Below, piece after piece: positions 1 through 9,159 of a stretch of 64,000 nt of DNA. The first letter of the stretch is position 1, and the number at the start of each line of letters is the position of its first letter. Both the position numbers and the translations under genes were made by a program. This DNA comes from Rhodococcus sp. 105337. GTDB taxonomy: Bacteria; Actinomycetota; Actinomycetes; Mycobacteriales; Mycobacteriaceae. The notes below the pieces were generated by a model. The model was not told the DNA's origin, ran no database searches, and saw nothing but the letters and a program-made list of their open reading frames with translations. Where the stretch lies: assembly GCF_012844225.1 (NCBI RefSeq), contig NZ_JABAGQ010000001.1, positions 124,001 to 188,000 of the forward strand, written 5' to 3'.

Positions 1-631
1 AATGCATGAGTCCGGTTCCGCAATCCGTGAGAACGATGCTGTAGAAACGCTCGAGCACGGCGAGAGTGCGCTCGTAATCCTCCCCGCTGAACGCTTCCGA
101 GACCGCCGGGTCGGTGTCCGACGCGAGCACTTCGAGGCGATGCGAGTTCTGCGACATGTACTCCCGGACGTCCGCGTAGGTATCGAGCCGCTGCTCGTCA
201 CGCAGGAGAGTCCGGACCGTTGCGGTGGTCTCGGCGGCGATCTTCTGGCTGAGGGTTCCCCGGTCCGGGTTCGCGTCGACAGCGACGACCCGGTCACCGC
301 GAAGCGCCGCGAAGGTCGACCCGAGAGTGACCGTCGTGGTCGTTTTGCCGACCCCGCCCTTGAGACTCAGCAGCGCGATCCGGGAGCACCCGTGCGACGG
401 CGTGCGCACTCTGTCGACGAGGTCGCGACGGCGTTGCTCCCGTGCGCTGTCACCGATGGTCAGCAGGCCACCGCTCGCGTGGAACACCGCACGACGCCAT
501 CCCCGGCGCGGCGGCGAGGCCACCGGGCGAACCAGGAGCGACGCGTCGAGGTCTCGCGCGGTCGGCTGTCCGGCCCCCGGTAGCTGCGTTCCGTCCCCCT
601 GCGTTCCGTCCCCCTGCGTTCCGTCCCCCAT
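1..631 (-). CDS. MinD/ParA-like ATPase, C-terminus cut by window edge
   Basis: Partial protein; 210 residues are visible and the C-terminal part lies beyond the left edge. Residues 91-97 (KGGVGKT) are a deviant Walker A motif, followed by a VVAVDANPD segment and later TDCGTGL, the layout of MinD/ParA-type ATPases. The start ATG at 631 is preceded by a strong GGGGGGAGTAGG ribosome site. The first 16 residues are three copies of GDGTQ, encoded by a perfect 15-bp tandem repeat. It lies just beyond the cytochrome c maturation genes, as the equivalent mycobacterial ATPase gene does, and is read in the same direction. Its partner and cellular role are not evident. I am sure of the ATPase family but not of the function. 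Confidence 0.85.
   Translation of the reverse strand, partial: MGDGTQGDGTQGDGTQLPGAGQPTARDLDASLLVRPVASPPRRGWRRAVFHASGGLLTIGDSAREQRRRDLVDRVRTPSHGCSRIALLSLKGGVGKTTTTVTLGSTFAALRGDRVVAVDANPDRGTLSQKIAAETTATVRTLLRDEQRLDTYADVREYMSQNSHRLEVLASDTDPAVSEAFSGEDYERTLAVLERFYSIVLTDCGTGLMH
584..628. repeat. Three perfect 15-bp tandem repeats coding for GDGTQ
   Basis: The unit ctgcgttccgtcccc occurs three times head to tail with no mismatch. On the minus strand it encodes residues 2-16 of the MinD-like ATPase as (GDGTQ)x3. The unit length keeps the frame, so copy number could vary without breaking the gene. Confidence 0.9.
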
Positions 632-680
632 CGCCTACTCCCCCCGCTGTTCGCCTGCGACGGCGCGACGATAGCAGGGG

Positions 681-1652
681 TCAGTTCAGTCCGGCGTACG
701 AGTGCAGGCCCGAGACGACCATGTTGATGATGAACAGGTTGAACAGCATCGCGACGAAGCCCGCGACGTTGATCCAGGCCGCGCGGGTGTTGCGCCAGCC
801 CGACGTGGCGCGTGCGTGGAGGTACGCGGCGTAGATGACCCAGGTGATGAACGAGACGGTTTCCTTCGGGTCCCAGCCCCAGAACCGGCCCCACGCCGCT
901 TCGGCCCAGATCGCGCCGAGAATGATGCCGGCGCCGAACAACGGGAAACCGATGATCGTGGTGCGGTACGCGAGCCGGTCGAGGATCTGGGCATCGGGAA
1001 GACGCTGTGCCATCGCAGCGAAGAACCCGCTCGACGCTTCGCCCTTGGGGTAACGGATGCGCAGCAGGAACAGCAGGCTCGCGACACCCGAGACGAGGAA
1101 GATGCCGCTGCCGACACTGATGATCGTGACGTGGATGGGGAGCCAGAACGACCGCAGCGCGGGCACGACGGGCGCGGCGTCTGCGTAGAGCACGGTGGCC
1201 GCGAGGAACATGAGGATGAGCACCGGAACCAGCACGTACACCCACATGATGCGGTAGGACGGCTTGCGGAGCATCACCAGGCCGAAGACGATCGCCGCGG
1301 CGCACGCCATCGCCACGAACTCGTACATGTTGCCGAGTGGGAACCGTTCCGTGGCGAATCCGCGCAACACGATGGACGCGATCTGGAGAGCGGCGACGAC
1401 CACGACCAGCGCGCGCCCCATGTTGCCCAGGCGCTGCGACAGCGTCCGGCCGTTCGTCTCGGTGACCCGGCCCGGTCCGTCGGCCGGAACGCTGCTGCCC
1501 GACGCGACGAGCACCCGCTCGCGCTCGGCGACAGCGTCGGCGCGGTGCGTCGCATATTCGGCGACCAGCAGGATCAGTGCCAGTACCAGCACCGCGAACG
1601 CCGACTCGAAGGCCCAGTCGCTGTACTGCGCGAGGGTGTCGTTGAGTGTCAT
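681..1652 (-). CDS. ccsB: Cytochrome c biogenesis protein CcsB (CcsA-type heme handling)
   Basis: Multi-pass membrane protein of 323 residues in the system II cytochrome c maturation machinery, which moves heme across the membrane and attaches it to apocytochromes together with ResB. The tryptophan-rich heme-binding signature is at about residues 244-254 (WGRFWGWDPKE), with a conserved periplasmic-side His near residue 164. The ATG at 1652 overlaps the resB stop (ATGA) and has an AGGAGA ribosome site, so I prefer it to longer upstream starts. It is the last gene of the coupled set resA-ccdA-resB-ccsB. Confidence 0.93.
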   Translation of the reverse strand: MTLNDTLAQYSDWAFESAFAVLVLALILLVAEYATHRADAVAERERVLVASGSSVPADGPGRVTETNGRTLSQRLGNMGRALVVVVAALQIASIVLRGFATERFPLGNMYEFVAMACAAAIVFGLVMLRKPSYRIMWVYVLVPVLILMFLAATVLYADAAPVVPALRSFWLPIHVTIISVGSGIFLVSGVASLLFLLRIRYPKGEASSGFFAAMAQRLPDAQILDRLAYRTTIIGFPLFGAGIILGAIWAEAAWGRFWGWDPKETVSFITWVIYAAYLHARATSGWRNTRAAWINVAGFVAMLFNLFIINMVVSGLHSYAGLN

Positions 1653-3340
1653 GCCTTTTTCTCCTGTGCCGCCGGGGCGGAGGCGATGTCGTCGTGTGAA
1701 GTGCCGACGTGCGTGGGGGACTGTCCGAGAAGTCGCTCGACCAGATGGTCGAACTCGTCGCCCCACCCGGCCTGATCGGTGCGCGCGAGCCCACCGACCT
1801 CTACTACGGTTCGTCGTTTACCGTCTGTCACTGTACCGGCCGGATACACCCGAACCCATACCCTGCGTCGTTTCACGACGAGGGAGACCAGCAGACCCGC
1901 CATCATCGTGATCGCCGCGACCAGCACCCACTGCTGTGCCGGGTCGTGCGAGACCTGCAGGTTCACGAAGTCGACGGCACCGTCGAAACGCACCTGCGTG
2001 CCGTCCGCCAGCGTCACGCTCTCCCCCGGCATGAGGTTCACGCGGTCCTGCTTGACGAGGCGGCCCTGGTTGATCAGTTCCTTGTTGAGCGAGAACAACG
2101 ACTGGGGACTGCCCGTGTCGAGGCCGGCTTCACCCTTGTAGACGTCGATCGCGACCGCGGGGTCGAGCATCGCGGGAAACACCGACGACAACAGCGTCCC
2201 GTGGAAGGAGGCCGTCGGGGCGAACAGACCCTCGATCGCGATCTGGTTCTTCCGGCGCTCGTCCTGCTCGGTGAACATGTCGCCGGGCGGGTCGAATCGC
2301 ATCGCGCCACTGCTGAGGAAGGTCGTCGCGTCCTCGGGCGCCCACTGCAGCGTCTCGGTGCGGGTCTCGCCGTTCGGCCAGGTGACGGTGAACGTGGGCG
2401 CGTAACCGTGTCCCTGCAGGTACACGCGGTCGCTGCCGACGCGCAGTGGGTGGTTGACCTTCAGTTGGGCGTCGCGCCAGGTGTCGGTCGCGAGGTCGTC
2501 GCCGTACTGGTACTCGATGTTCGACGTGAACATCTCGGCCTGGCCGGTGTCGAGGTAGTCGGCCGAGAAATCGTTGACGCGCAGGCACATCGGGTTCAGG
2601 CCCGTGCCGTCGAGGTTCACGCCGGCGATGAACGAGTCGAACGCCGCGGGTGACGTCGTGCAGAATTCTTCGCCGTTCGCGACCACGATGCGCTGCCCCT
2701 CGTAACCGAGCAACTTGCCGATCGCGACGGCAGCGAGCAACGCGACGAGCGAGATGTGGAAGACCAGGTTTCCCACTTCCCGCAGGTAGCCCTTCTCCGC
2801 CGAGAGGGTCAGCTCGCCGTCGTGAGCGCGAGGTCCGCCCTCCCGACGCTCGACCTTCCACCCACGCAACTGCCCGCGTACCCGGTCGAGCACCGCGTCG
2901 GGCGCGTCGTCCACGGTGGTCTCGACGTGGTGCGGCAGGCGCGCGAAGTTTCGGGGCGCGGGTACCGGCGGGGTGCGCAGCGCGCGGTAGTGCGCGACGC
3001 AGCGCGGCAGAATGCAGCCGACGAGAGAGACGAACAGCAGGACGTAGATCGCGGTGAACCAGAAGCTGCCGAACACGTCGAAGAGTTCGAGCCTGTCCAT
3101 GAGCGGACCGAGGGTCGGACGGGCGCTGATGTACTCGTCGACCTTGCCCGCATTGAGACTGCGCTGCGGCAGCAGGGCGCCCGGGATCGCGGCGAGCGCG
3201 AGCAGGAACAACAGCACCAGCGCCGTGCGCATGGAGGTCAGGCCACGCCAGGTGTTGCGTACGAGAGCGAACGCCCTCCCGGCGGGGGTCTGCCGCGGCG
3301 GTCGCTGCGGGGCAGGAGCGGGCGTGTCTGTGGCGGTCAT
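1649..3340 (-). CDS. resB: ResB-like cytochrome c maturation protein (Ccs1)
   Basis: Membrane protein of 563 residues and partner of CcsB in the heme-ligation complex. There are three hydrophobic segments in the first half, a large extracytoplasmic domain in the middle and a last membrane helix near residue 505, the typical ResB plan. The ATG at 3340 overlaps the ccdA stop by ATGA, and its own stop overlaps the ccsB start the same way, which argues for translational coupling. The N-terminus is rich in Pro and Arg before the first helix. Confidence 0.92.
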   Translation of the reverse strand: MTATDTPAPAPQRPPRQTPAGRAFALVRNTWRGLTSMRTALVLLFLLALAAIPGALLPQRSLNAGKVDEYISARPTLGPLMDRLELFDVFGSFWFTAIYVLLFVSLVGCILPRCVAHYRALRTPPVPAPRNFARLPHHVETTVDDAPDAVLDRVRGQLRGWKVERREGGPRAHDGELTLSAEKGYLREVGNLVFHISLVALLAAVAIGKLLGYEGQRIVVANGEEFCTTSPAAFDSFIAGVNLDGTGLNPMCLRVNDFSADYLDTGQAEMFTSNIEYQYGDDLATDTWRDAQLKVNHPLRVGSDRVYLQGHGYAPTFTVTWPNGETRTETLQWAPEDATTFLSSGAMRFDPPGDMFTEQDERRKNQIAIEGLFAPTASFHGTLLSSVFPAMLDPAVAIDVYKGEAGLDTGSPQSLFSLNKELINQGRLVKQDRVNLMPGESVTLADGTQVRFDGAVDFVNLQVSHDPAQQWVLVAAITMMAGLLVSLVVKRRRVWVRVYPAGTVTDGKRRTVVEVGGLARTDQAGWGDEFDHLVERLLGQSPTHVGTSHDDIASAPAAQEKKA

Positions 3341-4203
3341 ACTGGCAAGATCACTTCCGAGATGAAGGCGTCCCGAACCCAGGACACGAACAGGTCCCAT
3401 GCCCCGGTGACGAGAGCGATTCCGACGACCATGAGCAGGACGCCGCCGACGATTTGCACGGTACGCGCGTGCGTACGCAACCAGCCCACGCCGCGCAGCG
3501 CTTTGGCGGAGCCGAGCGCGAGCACGATGAACGGCAGGCCGAGTCCGAGGCAGTAGGCCACGATGAGGGTCACTCCGCGCGCAGCGGTGGTGCCTTCGGT
3601 GCCGGCCGCGAGCGAGATGACGCCGGCCAGCGTGGGGCCGAGGCACGGGGTCCAGCCGAGTGCGAAGACCGCGCCCAGCAGCGGAGCACCGGCCAGGCTC
3701 GAGATGCGCCGGGGCTCGGGACGCGTATCGCGTTGCAGGGCCGGAATGAGCCCGATGAACACCAGTCCCATGACGATCGTGACGACGCCGCCGATGCGCA
3801 TGAGCAGTTCTCTGTTGACGGCGAGCGCCGAGATCGCCCCGAAGACCGACGCTGTCGCGAGCACGAAGACGACGGTGAATCCCGCGACGAACAGCGCGGC
3901 CGCACCGGCGACGCGCAGACGGCCGTCGTCACGGACCTTGGTGGTGCGCGCTCCGGCCTGATCCGCGGTGACGGCCGGTGCCTCGGCGCCGACGACGCCC
4001 GCGAGATACGACAGGTATCCGGGGACGAGGGGAACAACGCACGGGGAGGCGAACGAGACGAGGCCCGCAAGCATGCACGCGCCGACGGCGAGCAGCAGCG
4101 GACCGGAGAGCGCCGTGTTCTGGAAGGTGTCGCCGACTCCGGAGGCAAGCACCGCCTCCGCAGTCCCCGACATCAGCATTCCCGCGCCTGCTGCCCCGCT
4201 CAC
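3337..4203 (-). CDS. ccdA: CcdA thiol-disulfide transporter of cytochrome c maturation
   Basis: Polytopic membrane protein of 288 residues that passes electrons from cytoplasmic thioredoxin to extracytoplasmic ResA. Conserved cysteines are in the first helix (SFASPCVVPLVPGYLSYLAG) and in a later helix (LGWTPCLGPTLAG), the diagnostic CcdA/DsbD pair. The start is GTG at 4203, three bases after the resA stop, with a GAGGGG ribosome site; ATG codons a few residues downstream are alternatives. It overlaps resB by four bases. Confidence 0.92.
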   Translation of the reverse strand: MSGAAGAGMLMSGTAEAVLASGVGDTFQNTALSGPLLLAVGACMLAGLVSFASPCVVPLVPGYLSYLAGVVGAEAPAVTADQAGARTTKVRDDGRLRVAGAAALFVAGFTVVFVLATASVFGAISALAVNRELLMRIGGVVTIVMGLVFIGLIPALQRDTRPEPRRISSLAGAPLLGAVFALGWTPCLGPTLAGVISLAAGTEGTTAARGVTLIVAYCLGLGLPFIVLALGSAKALRGVGWLRTHARTVQIVGGVLLMVVGIALVTGAWDLFVSWVRDAFISEVILPV

Positions 4204-4206
4204 GAT

Positions 4207-4809
4207 CTACCCCTCGTCCGCTTCGGCTGCGACGCGTTCCACGACCGGTTGCAGGTCGCTTGCGAGCAGTTCGGTGAGGAAGACGGCGGCGACCCGGTGG
4301 TCGCGGTCGAGGACCACGGTGGTGGGCACGACCGACGTCGGATAGTTGCGTCCGAGCGCCAGGAGCGACCGCATCGACGGGTCGTAGATCGACGGGTAGC
4401 CGACCTGCTGCGACACGACGAAGTCCTGCGCCTTGTCGCGCTGGTTGTCGCGGACGTTGATGCCCAGGAACTCGACTCCCAGATCCTTGGTCTGCTCGTA
4501 GACCTCTTCGAGATCGTCGGCCTCGCTACGGCAGGGTGCACACCACTGGCCCCAGACGTTGAGCACGACGACCTGTCCCGCGAAGTCCTCGAGGGAAATC
4601 GTGGCGCCCTCGTTCATGAGGTCGTCACCGGTCAGCTCACCGAGGGTGCCGCGCTCGGAAGGCGGATCGTAGAAGATGCGGGTCTGCCCACCGGGCGACA
4701 CGAAGTCGAACGTACCGCCGGTCGCGACGGCATCGTCTCCGGTCGCACACGAGGTGAGCAGCCCGGCACTCAGCAGTACCGCGCACACCACCCCGAACAC
4801 TTTTCTCAT
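4207..4809 (-). CDS. resA: ResA/TlpA-type thioredoxin lipoprotein
   Basis: Predicted lipoprotein of 200 residues that reduces the CXXC of apocytochrome c before heme attachment. The signal peptide ends in a lipobox (LLTSC, lipidated Cys21), and the thioredoxin fold carries the active site WCAPC (Cys90/Cys93). The ATG at 4809 overlaps the preceding gene's stop by ATGA. The order resA-ccdA-resB-ccsB is the complete system II set apart from a cytochrome substrate, none of which is in the window. Confidence 0.92.
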   Translation of the reverse strand: MRKVFGVVCAVLLSAGLLTSCATGDDAVATGGTFDFVSPGGQTRIFYDPPSERGTLGELTGDDLMNEGATISLEDFAGQVVVLNVWGQWCAPCRSEADDLEEVYEQTKDLGVEFLGINVRDNQRDKAQDFVVSQQVGYPSIYDPSMRSLLALGRNYPTSVVPTTVVLDRDHRVAAVFLTELLASDLQPVVERVAAEADEG

Positions 4810-5456
4810 GCGCCGTGCACGTTCGGGTCGGAGGCACCGGCCGGCTCGGAGTAGACGAGGTCGACCAGGGTGTCGCCTTCGTAGACGAGCGAGGTGAGCG
4901 ATGCGAGGCTGCATTGACGGTGGCGCGGGTCGTGCCACAGCCGCTCGCCCTCGAGGAAGCGGCGCAGCGTCCACACCGGGAGCTGGTGGCTCACGCAGAC
5001 GGCCTCGTGACCGGCTGCGGCGACGCGCGCGGCGTTGACCGCGGCGAGCATGCGGTGCGCGATCTGCAGGTACGGCTCGCCCCACGACGGGGTGAACGGG
5101 TCGCGGAGTTTCCACCAGTGCCGGGGCCGGCCCAGCGCACCGTCGCCCACCGACACCTTGAGGCCCTCGAAGTCGTTGGCGGCTTCGATCAGGTTCTCGT
5201 CTGTGCGGATGGTGAGGCCGTGCTTCTCCGCGATGGGCGCGGCGGTCTGCTGTGCACGCTCGAGCGGCGAGGCGACGACGTGCGCGATGTCGTGGTCGGC
5301 GAGGGAAGCCGCAACGGCCCGGGCTTGCGCTTCACCGGTCGCCGACAGCTGGAATCCGGGGAGGCGGCCGTACAGGATGCCGTCGGGATTGTGCACCTCA
5401 CCGTGCCGGAGCACGTGCACGATGGTGCGGGTCTCGGACGGGGCGGCTTCGGTCAC
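4806..5456 (-). CDS. Histidine phosphatase superfamily protein (phosphoglycerate-mutase-like)
   Basis: Soluble protein of 216 residues with the RHG signature VLRHGEVHN (His18 would be the phosphorylated nucleophile) and a second-half His in the segment CVSHQLPVW. The start is GTG at 5456 with a GAGGA ribosome site eight bases upstream; the longer reading frame lacks one. It heads the cytochrome c maturation genes and its stop overlaps the resA ATG. A homologue sits at the same place in mycobacteria. The substrate is unknown. It differs from the glycolytic mutase encoded at about 30 kb and is unlikely to be glycolytic. Confidence 0.85.
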   Translation of the reverse strand: MTEAAPSETRTIVHVLRHGEVHNPDGILYGRLPGFQLSATGEAQARAVAASLADHDIAHVVASPLERAQQTAAPIAEKHGLTIRTDENLIEAANDFEGLKVSVGDGALGRPRHWWKLRDPFTPSWGEPYLQIAHRMLAAVNAARVAAAGHEAVCVSHQLPVWTLRRFLEGERLWHDPRHRQCSLASLTSLVYEGDTLVDLVYSEPAGASDPNVHGA

Positions 5457-5523
5457 GTGAGTATTCCTCGGGGTGATGGGCGGAGCGAACGGATCAGGAC
5501 GGGCAGGTCGTCTACGGGGCAGG

Positions 5524-6849
5524 TCAGGGCGCGGTCGCGGCGGCGGCTGCGCGGGCCGCGTGCGGAAGGGCATCGGCGATCCGCGAGAACGCGGCGTCGT
5601 CGAGGGCGGCGGACACGAACCAGGTCTCGAATGCACTCGGCGGCGCGTACACGCCATGGTCGAGCAACGCGTGGAAGAAGGCGGGGAAACGCCAGGTCTG
5701 GGCAGCCTTGGCCTGGTCGTAATTCGTGACCGGGTCCTCGGTGAAGAAGACGCTGAGCATGGTGCCGGCGTTCTGGATCCGGTGCGGCACGCCCTCGGCG
5801 CTCAGGGACTCGCCGAGAAGGCGGCCGAGCGTCGCGGCATTGCGGTCGAGCGCGGCGTAGACCTCGGCGTCGGCGGCGCGCAGGCTCGCGAGCCCGGCGG
5901 CGACTGCCACGGGGTTACCGGACAGGGTGCCGGCCTGGTACACCGCACCCGCGGGGGCGAGGTGCGCCATCACGTCGGCGCGACCGCCGAACGCGGCGGC
6001 GGGCAACCCGCCGCTCATCACCTTGCCGAACGTCATCAGGTCACCGGCGACCCCGTCGATGCCGTACCAGCCCGTGGCACTCGCACGGAATCCGGTCATG
6101 ACCTCGTCCATGATCAGCAGCGCGCCGTGCTCACGGGTGAGCGCCTTCAGTCCCTCGTTGAATCCGGGCACCGGCGGCACCGTGCCCATGTTTCCGGCGG
6201 CAGCCTCGGTGATGACCGCGGCGATCTCGCCGGGATTCGCCTCGAACGCCGCGCGTACGGCGTCGAGGTCGTTGTAGGGCACCACCAGCGTGTCGCCCGC
6301 CTGCGCCCCGGTCACACCCGGGGAGGTGGGCAGCCCGAACGTGGCGAGCCCCGATCCGGCATCCGCGAGCAACGCGTCCACGTGACCGTGATAACAGCCG
6401 GAGAACTTCACAATCTTGGACCGTCCGGTGAATCCACGCGCAAGACGTACCGCGCTCATGGTCGCTTCGGTGCCGGAGTTGACGAGCCGTACCTGCTCGA
6501 CGGGAGCAATTCGAGCGACGATTTCTTCGGCGAGTTCGACCTCGCCGTCCGTGGGCGCGCCGAACGACAGGCCCGACGTAGCGGCCGTGCGGACCGCGTC
6601 GACGACGGCGGGATGCGCGTGCCCCAGAATCATCGGACCCCAGGAACACACCAGGTCGACGTAGGTATTTCCGTCCACATCGGTGAGCGTGCATCCCGAG
6701 CCTGAAGCGATGAAGCGGGGCGTGCCGCCGACCGATCCGAACGCCCGGACCGGAGAGTTCACACCCCCGGGAGTGACCTTCGATGCCCGTCGGAAGAGTG
6801 CGGCGGATCGGGTGTCGCGGTCGGGCGCAGCATCGGGAGTCGCAGTCAC
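5524..6849 (-). CDS. hemL: Glutamate-1-semialdehyde 2,1-aminomutase
   Basis: PLP enzyme of 441 residues that converts glutamate-1-semialdehyde to 5-aminolevulinate, the last step of the C5 route begun by hemA at about 15 kb. The N-terminus has [11 protein letters not shown], and the PLP lysine lies in [10 protein letters not shown], both typical of HemL. The start is GTG at 6849; a GGAAG just upstream is a modest ribosome site, and GACACT seven bases before the GTG could instead be the -10 of a leaderless transcript. It precedes the cytochrome c maturation genes on the same strand, linking heme supply to heme use. Confidence 0.93.
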   Translation of the reverse strand: MTATPDAAPDRDTRSAALFRRASKVTPGGVNSPVRAFGSVGGTPRFIASGSGCTLTDVDGNTYVDLVCSWGPMILGHAHPAVVDAVRTAATSGLSFGAPTDGEVELAEEIVARIAPVEQVRLVNSGTEATMSAVRLARGFTGRSKIVKFSGCYHGHVDALLADAGSGLATFGLPTSPGVTGAQAGDTLVVPYNDLDAVRAAFEANPGEIAAVITEAAAGNMGTVPPVPGFNEGLKALTREHGALLIMDEVMTGFRASATGWYGIDGVAGDLMTFGKVMSGGLPAAAFGGRADVMAHLAPAGAVYQAGTLSGNPVAVAAGLASLRAADAEVYAALDRNAATLGRLLGESLSAEGVPHRIQNAGTMLSVFFTEDPVTNYDQAKAAQTWRFPAFFHALLDHGVYAPPSAFETWFVSAALDDAAFSRIADALPHAARAAAAATAP

Positions 6850-6962
6850 GACTTCCAGTGTCCCAGTTTCGCCGGATTTGCCAAAAAAGCAGTGCGCCAA
6901 ACCTGGTGTGTTTCTTCTCCCGGACGGTAGGGAAAGGCTGCCTTTTCCGGGGCGGATCACCT

Positions 6963-6968
6963 TATGGT
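6963..6968 (+). promoter_or_regulatory. -10 hexamer of a leaderless acyl-CoA dehydrogenase transcript
   Basis: TATGGT ends six bases before the ATG at 6975, and no Shine-Dalgarno sequence is present. Upstream, at 6931-6948, lies an imperfect inverted repeat (ggaaaggc...gccttttcc) that could be an operator. Confidence 0.5.
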
Positions 6969-6974
6969 CGAGCC

Positions 6975-8921
6975 ATGCCGACCACAGCCGAACACCTCCG
7001 CACCGCACTCGACGGCGCGTGGCACGACGCCCGCCACCGCGCCCGCACCGATCTGGCCGACCCCGCGTTCGCGCCGCATTACACGCCGGACCTCGAGGAG
7101 GCCCGCGCGATCACCCTGAAGCAGATGAAGATCCTCGCGGAGCGCGGCTACGCGGCGTCCGGTTTCTCCGTCGAGTCGGGCGGGACCGGCGACCCCGGCG
7201 GGGCGGTGGCGTCGATCGAGATGCTCGCGATGTCTGATCTGTCGCTGATGGTCAAAGCCGGGGTGCAGTGGGGACTGTTCGGCGGCGCGATCGAGAACCT
7301 CGGGACCGAGCGTCACCACAAGGAGTACATCCGGCCGCTCATCGACCTCGATCTGCTCGGATGCTTCGCGATGACGGAAACCGGGCACGGCAGCGATGTC
7401 CAGGCGCTGGAGACCACCGCCACGTACGACCCGGCAACCCAGGAATTCGTCGTCCACTCGCCCACTCCGTCGTCCCGGAAGGACTACATCGGCGGTGCGG
7501 CGCAGCACGCAAAGGTCGCGGCGGTGTTCGCACAGTTGGTCACCGGCGGCGAGTCGCACGGCGTGCACTGCTTCGTCGTTCCCATCCGCGACGAGGACGG
7601 CAACGACCTGCCCGGGGTGACCACCTCGGACTGCGGTCACAAGGGCGGACTGCCCGGCGTCGACAACGGCCGGATCATGTTCGACTCGGTGCGGATCCCC
7701 CGCGAGAACCTGCTCAACAAGTACTCGGATGTCGAACCGGACGGCACGTACGTGTCCGACATCGACAATCCGAGCCGCCGGTTCTTCACGATGGTCGGCA
7801 CGCTGGTGCGCGGCCGCATCACGGTCGGTGGGTCCGCGGGCGCCGCGGCGCGGGTCGCACTGACCATCGCCACGCAGTACGCGGAGAAGCGCCGGCAGTT
7901 CGACGCGCCGGGCCGCGAGGCGGAGGTGCCGATCATGGACTACCTCGTCCACCAGCGCCGTCTGCTCCCGCTCATCGCGCGGTCATATGCACTGGGATTC
8001 GCGCAGAACGAGTTGCTCAGCACCATGAACCGTCTCCAGTCCATGTCGCTGGAGGACCTCGATCCCCAGGAGCAGCGCGAACTCGAGGGTCGTGCCGCAG
8101 GCCTGAAGGTGGCCCACACCTGGCACGCGTCACGAGCCATCCAGGAGTGCCGGGAAGCGTGCGGCGGCGCGGGCTACATGGCGGAGAACCGGCTCACCGC
8201 TCTGCGCGCCGACGTGGACGTGTTCACGACGTTCGAGGGTGACAACCATGTGCTCACCCAGCTCGTGGCGAAGGAACTGCTCACCTCCTACGCCGACGAG
8301 GTGCAGGGCATGAGCCCGGTGGATTGGATGCGCTTCGCCGCGACGACGATCTCCGATGTCGTGAAGAAGCGGACCGCTGCGCAGCAGATCATCCAGACCT
8401 TCCTCGACACCCGGCAGGACAACGAGGAGGACGGCAGCCTCTTCAACCGCGGTACGCAGCTGACGATGTTCGAGGACCGCGAGCAGTATCTGATCTCGAC
8501 GGCGGCGCGACGCCTCCAAGCGGCCATGAACCGCGAGGAGAACGCGTTCGACGCGTTCAACTTCGTGCAGGACCATGTGCTGCACGCCGCCGAAGCGCAT
8601 ATCGACCGCGTGGTGCTGGAAGCGTTCGTCGCGGCGATCGACGACTGCAAGGACGAAACGGCGTGCGGCCTGCTCTCGGAGCTGTGCGACCTCTACGCGC
8701 TCACCGTGATCGACGGCGACAAGGCCTGGTTCATGGAGCATCGGCAGCTGTCGGTGGAGCGCGCCAAGGCCGTGGGGCGCGGCATCAACGAGCGTTGCCG
8801 CACCCTGCGTCCGTATGCCCTGACGCTCGCCGAAGGTCTCGGCGTGCCGGAGTACCTGCTCGGCTCGGCGATGCTCGACCGGGAAGGCGCGGTCGCTCCG
8901 CTTCAGGGCGCGAGCGCGTAA
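6975..8921 (+). CDS. Acyl-CoA dehydrogenase / acyl-CoA oxidase-like flavoprotein
   Basis: Protein of 648 residues, longer than ordinary acyl-CoA dehydrogenases (about 380-400) and close to the acyl-CoA oxidase architecture. It has an N-terminal helical domain, the flavin-side motif [13 protein letters not shown] near residues 133-145, the CGGAGYM and TFEGDN segments near residues 395-425, and a C-terminal oxidase-type helical extension. It probably introduces the 2,3 double bond of acyl-CoA in beta-oxidation. Whether electrons go to oxygen or to ETF cannot be read from the sequence. It is divergent from hemL, and its 3' end overlaps that of the copper chaperone gene on the other strand by 19 bases. 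Confidence 0.85.
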   Translation: MPTTAEHLRTALDGAWHDARHRARTDLADPAFAPHYTPDLEEARAITLKQMKILAERGYAASGFSVESGGTGDPGGAVASIEMLAMSDLSLMVKAGVQWGLFGGAIENLGTERHHKEYIRPLIDLDLLGCFAMTETGHGSDVQALETTATYDPATQEFVVHSPTPSSRKDYIGGAAQHAKVAAVFAQLVTGGESHGVHCFVVPIRDEDGNDLPGVTTSDCGHKGGLPGVDNGRIMFDSVRIPRENLLNKYSDVEPDGTYVSDIDNPSRRFFTMVGTLVRGRITVGGSAGAAARVALTIATQYAEKRRQFDAPGREAEVPIMDYLVHQRRLLPLIARSYALGFAQNELLSTMNRLQSMSLEDLDPQEQRELEGRAAGLKVAHTWHASRAIQECREACGGAGYMAENRLTALRADVDVFTTFEGDNHVLTQLVAKELLTSYADEVQGMSPVDWMRFAATTISDVVKKRTAAQQIIQTFLDTRQDNEEDGSLFNRGTQLTMFEDREQYLISTAARRLQAAMNREENAFDAFNFVQDHVLHAAEAHIDRVVLEAFVAAIDDCKDETACGLLSELCDLYALTVIDGDKAWFMEHRQLSVERAKAVGRGINERCRTLRPYALTLAEGLGVPEYLLGSAMLDREGAVAPLQGASA

Positions 8922-9106
8922 CCCGCTTCGTCGACGGCGGCGGCGACCGCAGCTCTATCCGGTTCGCTGCCGCTGTCGACGACGAGCTGTCCGGTCTCGA
9001 GGTCGGCCTTCGCGGCGGTCACTCCGTCGAGCGCGCCGACTTCTTCTTCCACGGCGGCGACGCAGTGCCCGCAGGTCATGCCCTCGACGCGGTACGTGGT
9101 CTGCAT
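8903..9106 (-). CDS. copZ: CopZ-like heavy-metal-associated domain protein
   Basis: Single HMA domain of 67 residues with the metal-binding motif GMTCGHC (Cys12, Cys15), a cytoplasmic copper chaperone by family. The ATG at 9106 is preceded by AAGGAAC. No copper P-type ATPase or CsoR gene lies next to it, so it is an orphan here. A palindrome typical of copper-responsive operators sits in its promoter at 9145-9159. The metal is inferred from the family and the operator. Confidence 0.85.
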   Translation of the reverse strand: MQTTYRVEGMTCGHCVAAVEEEVGALDGVTAAKADLETGQLVVDSGSEPDRAAVAAAVDEAGYALAP

Positions 9107-9140
9107 GGTGGTGTGTTCCTTTCTCGGGGGGACGCCCGCA

Positions 9141-9159
9141 AATATACCCCTAGGGGGTA
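9141..9159 (-). promoter_or_regulatory. copZ promoter with TACCCC-TAG-GGGGTA operator
   Basis: The inverted repeat TACCCC TAG GGGGTA occupies 9145-9159, and a TATATT -10 hexamer (minus strand, 9141-9146) adjoins it, so a bound repressor would cover the spacer. The G-tract palindrome resembles actinobacterial CsoR operators. It also contains the TAG stop codon of the upstream gene. Confidence 0.65.

Noticed and set aside
460-1794. Minus-strand frame of about 444 codons overlapping ccsB in another phase
   Set aside because: Arg/His/Pro-rich shadow of ccsB and of the ATPase gene; both have clear family motifs.
6931-6948. IdeR/DtxR-type iron box between hemL and the acyl-CoA dehydrogenase
   Set aside because: The ggaaaggc...gccttttcc repeat lacks the TTAGG-type halves of an iron box; it is kept only as an unspecific inverted repeat.
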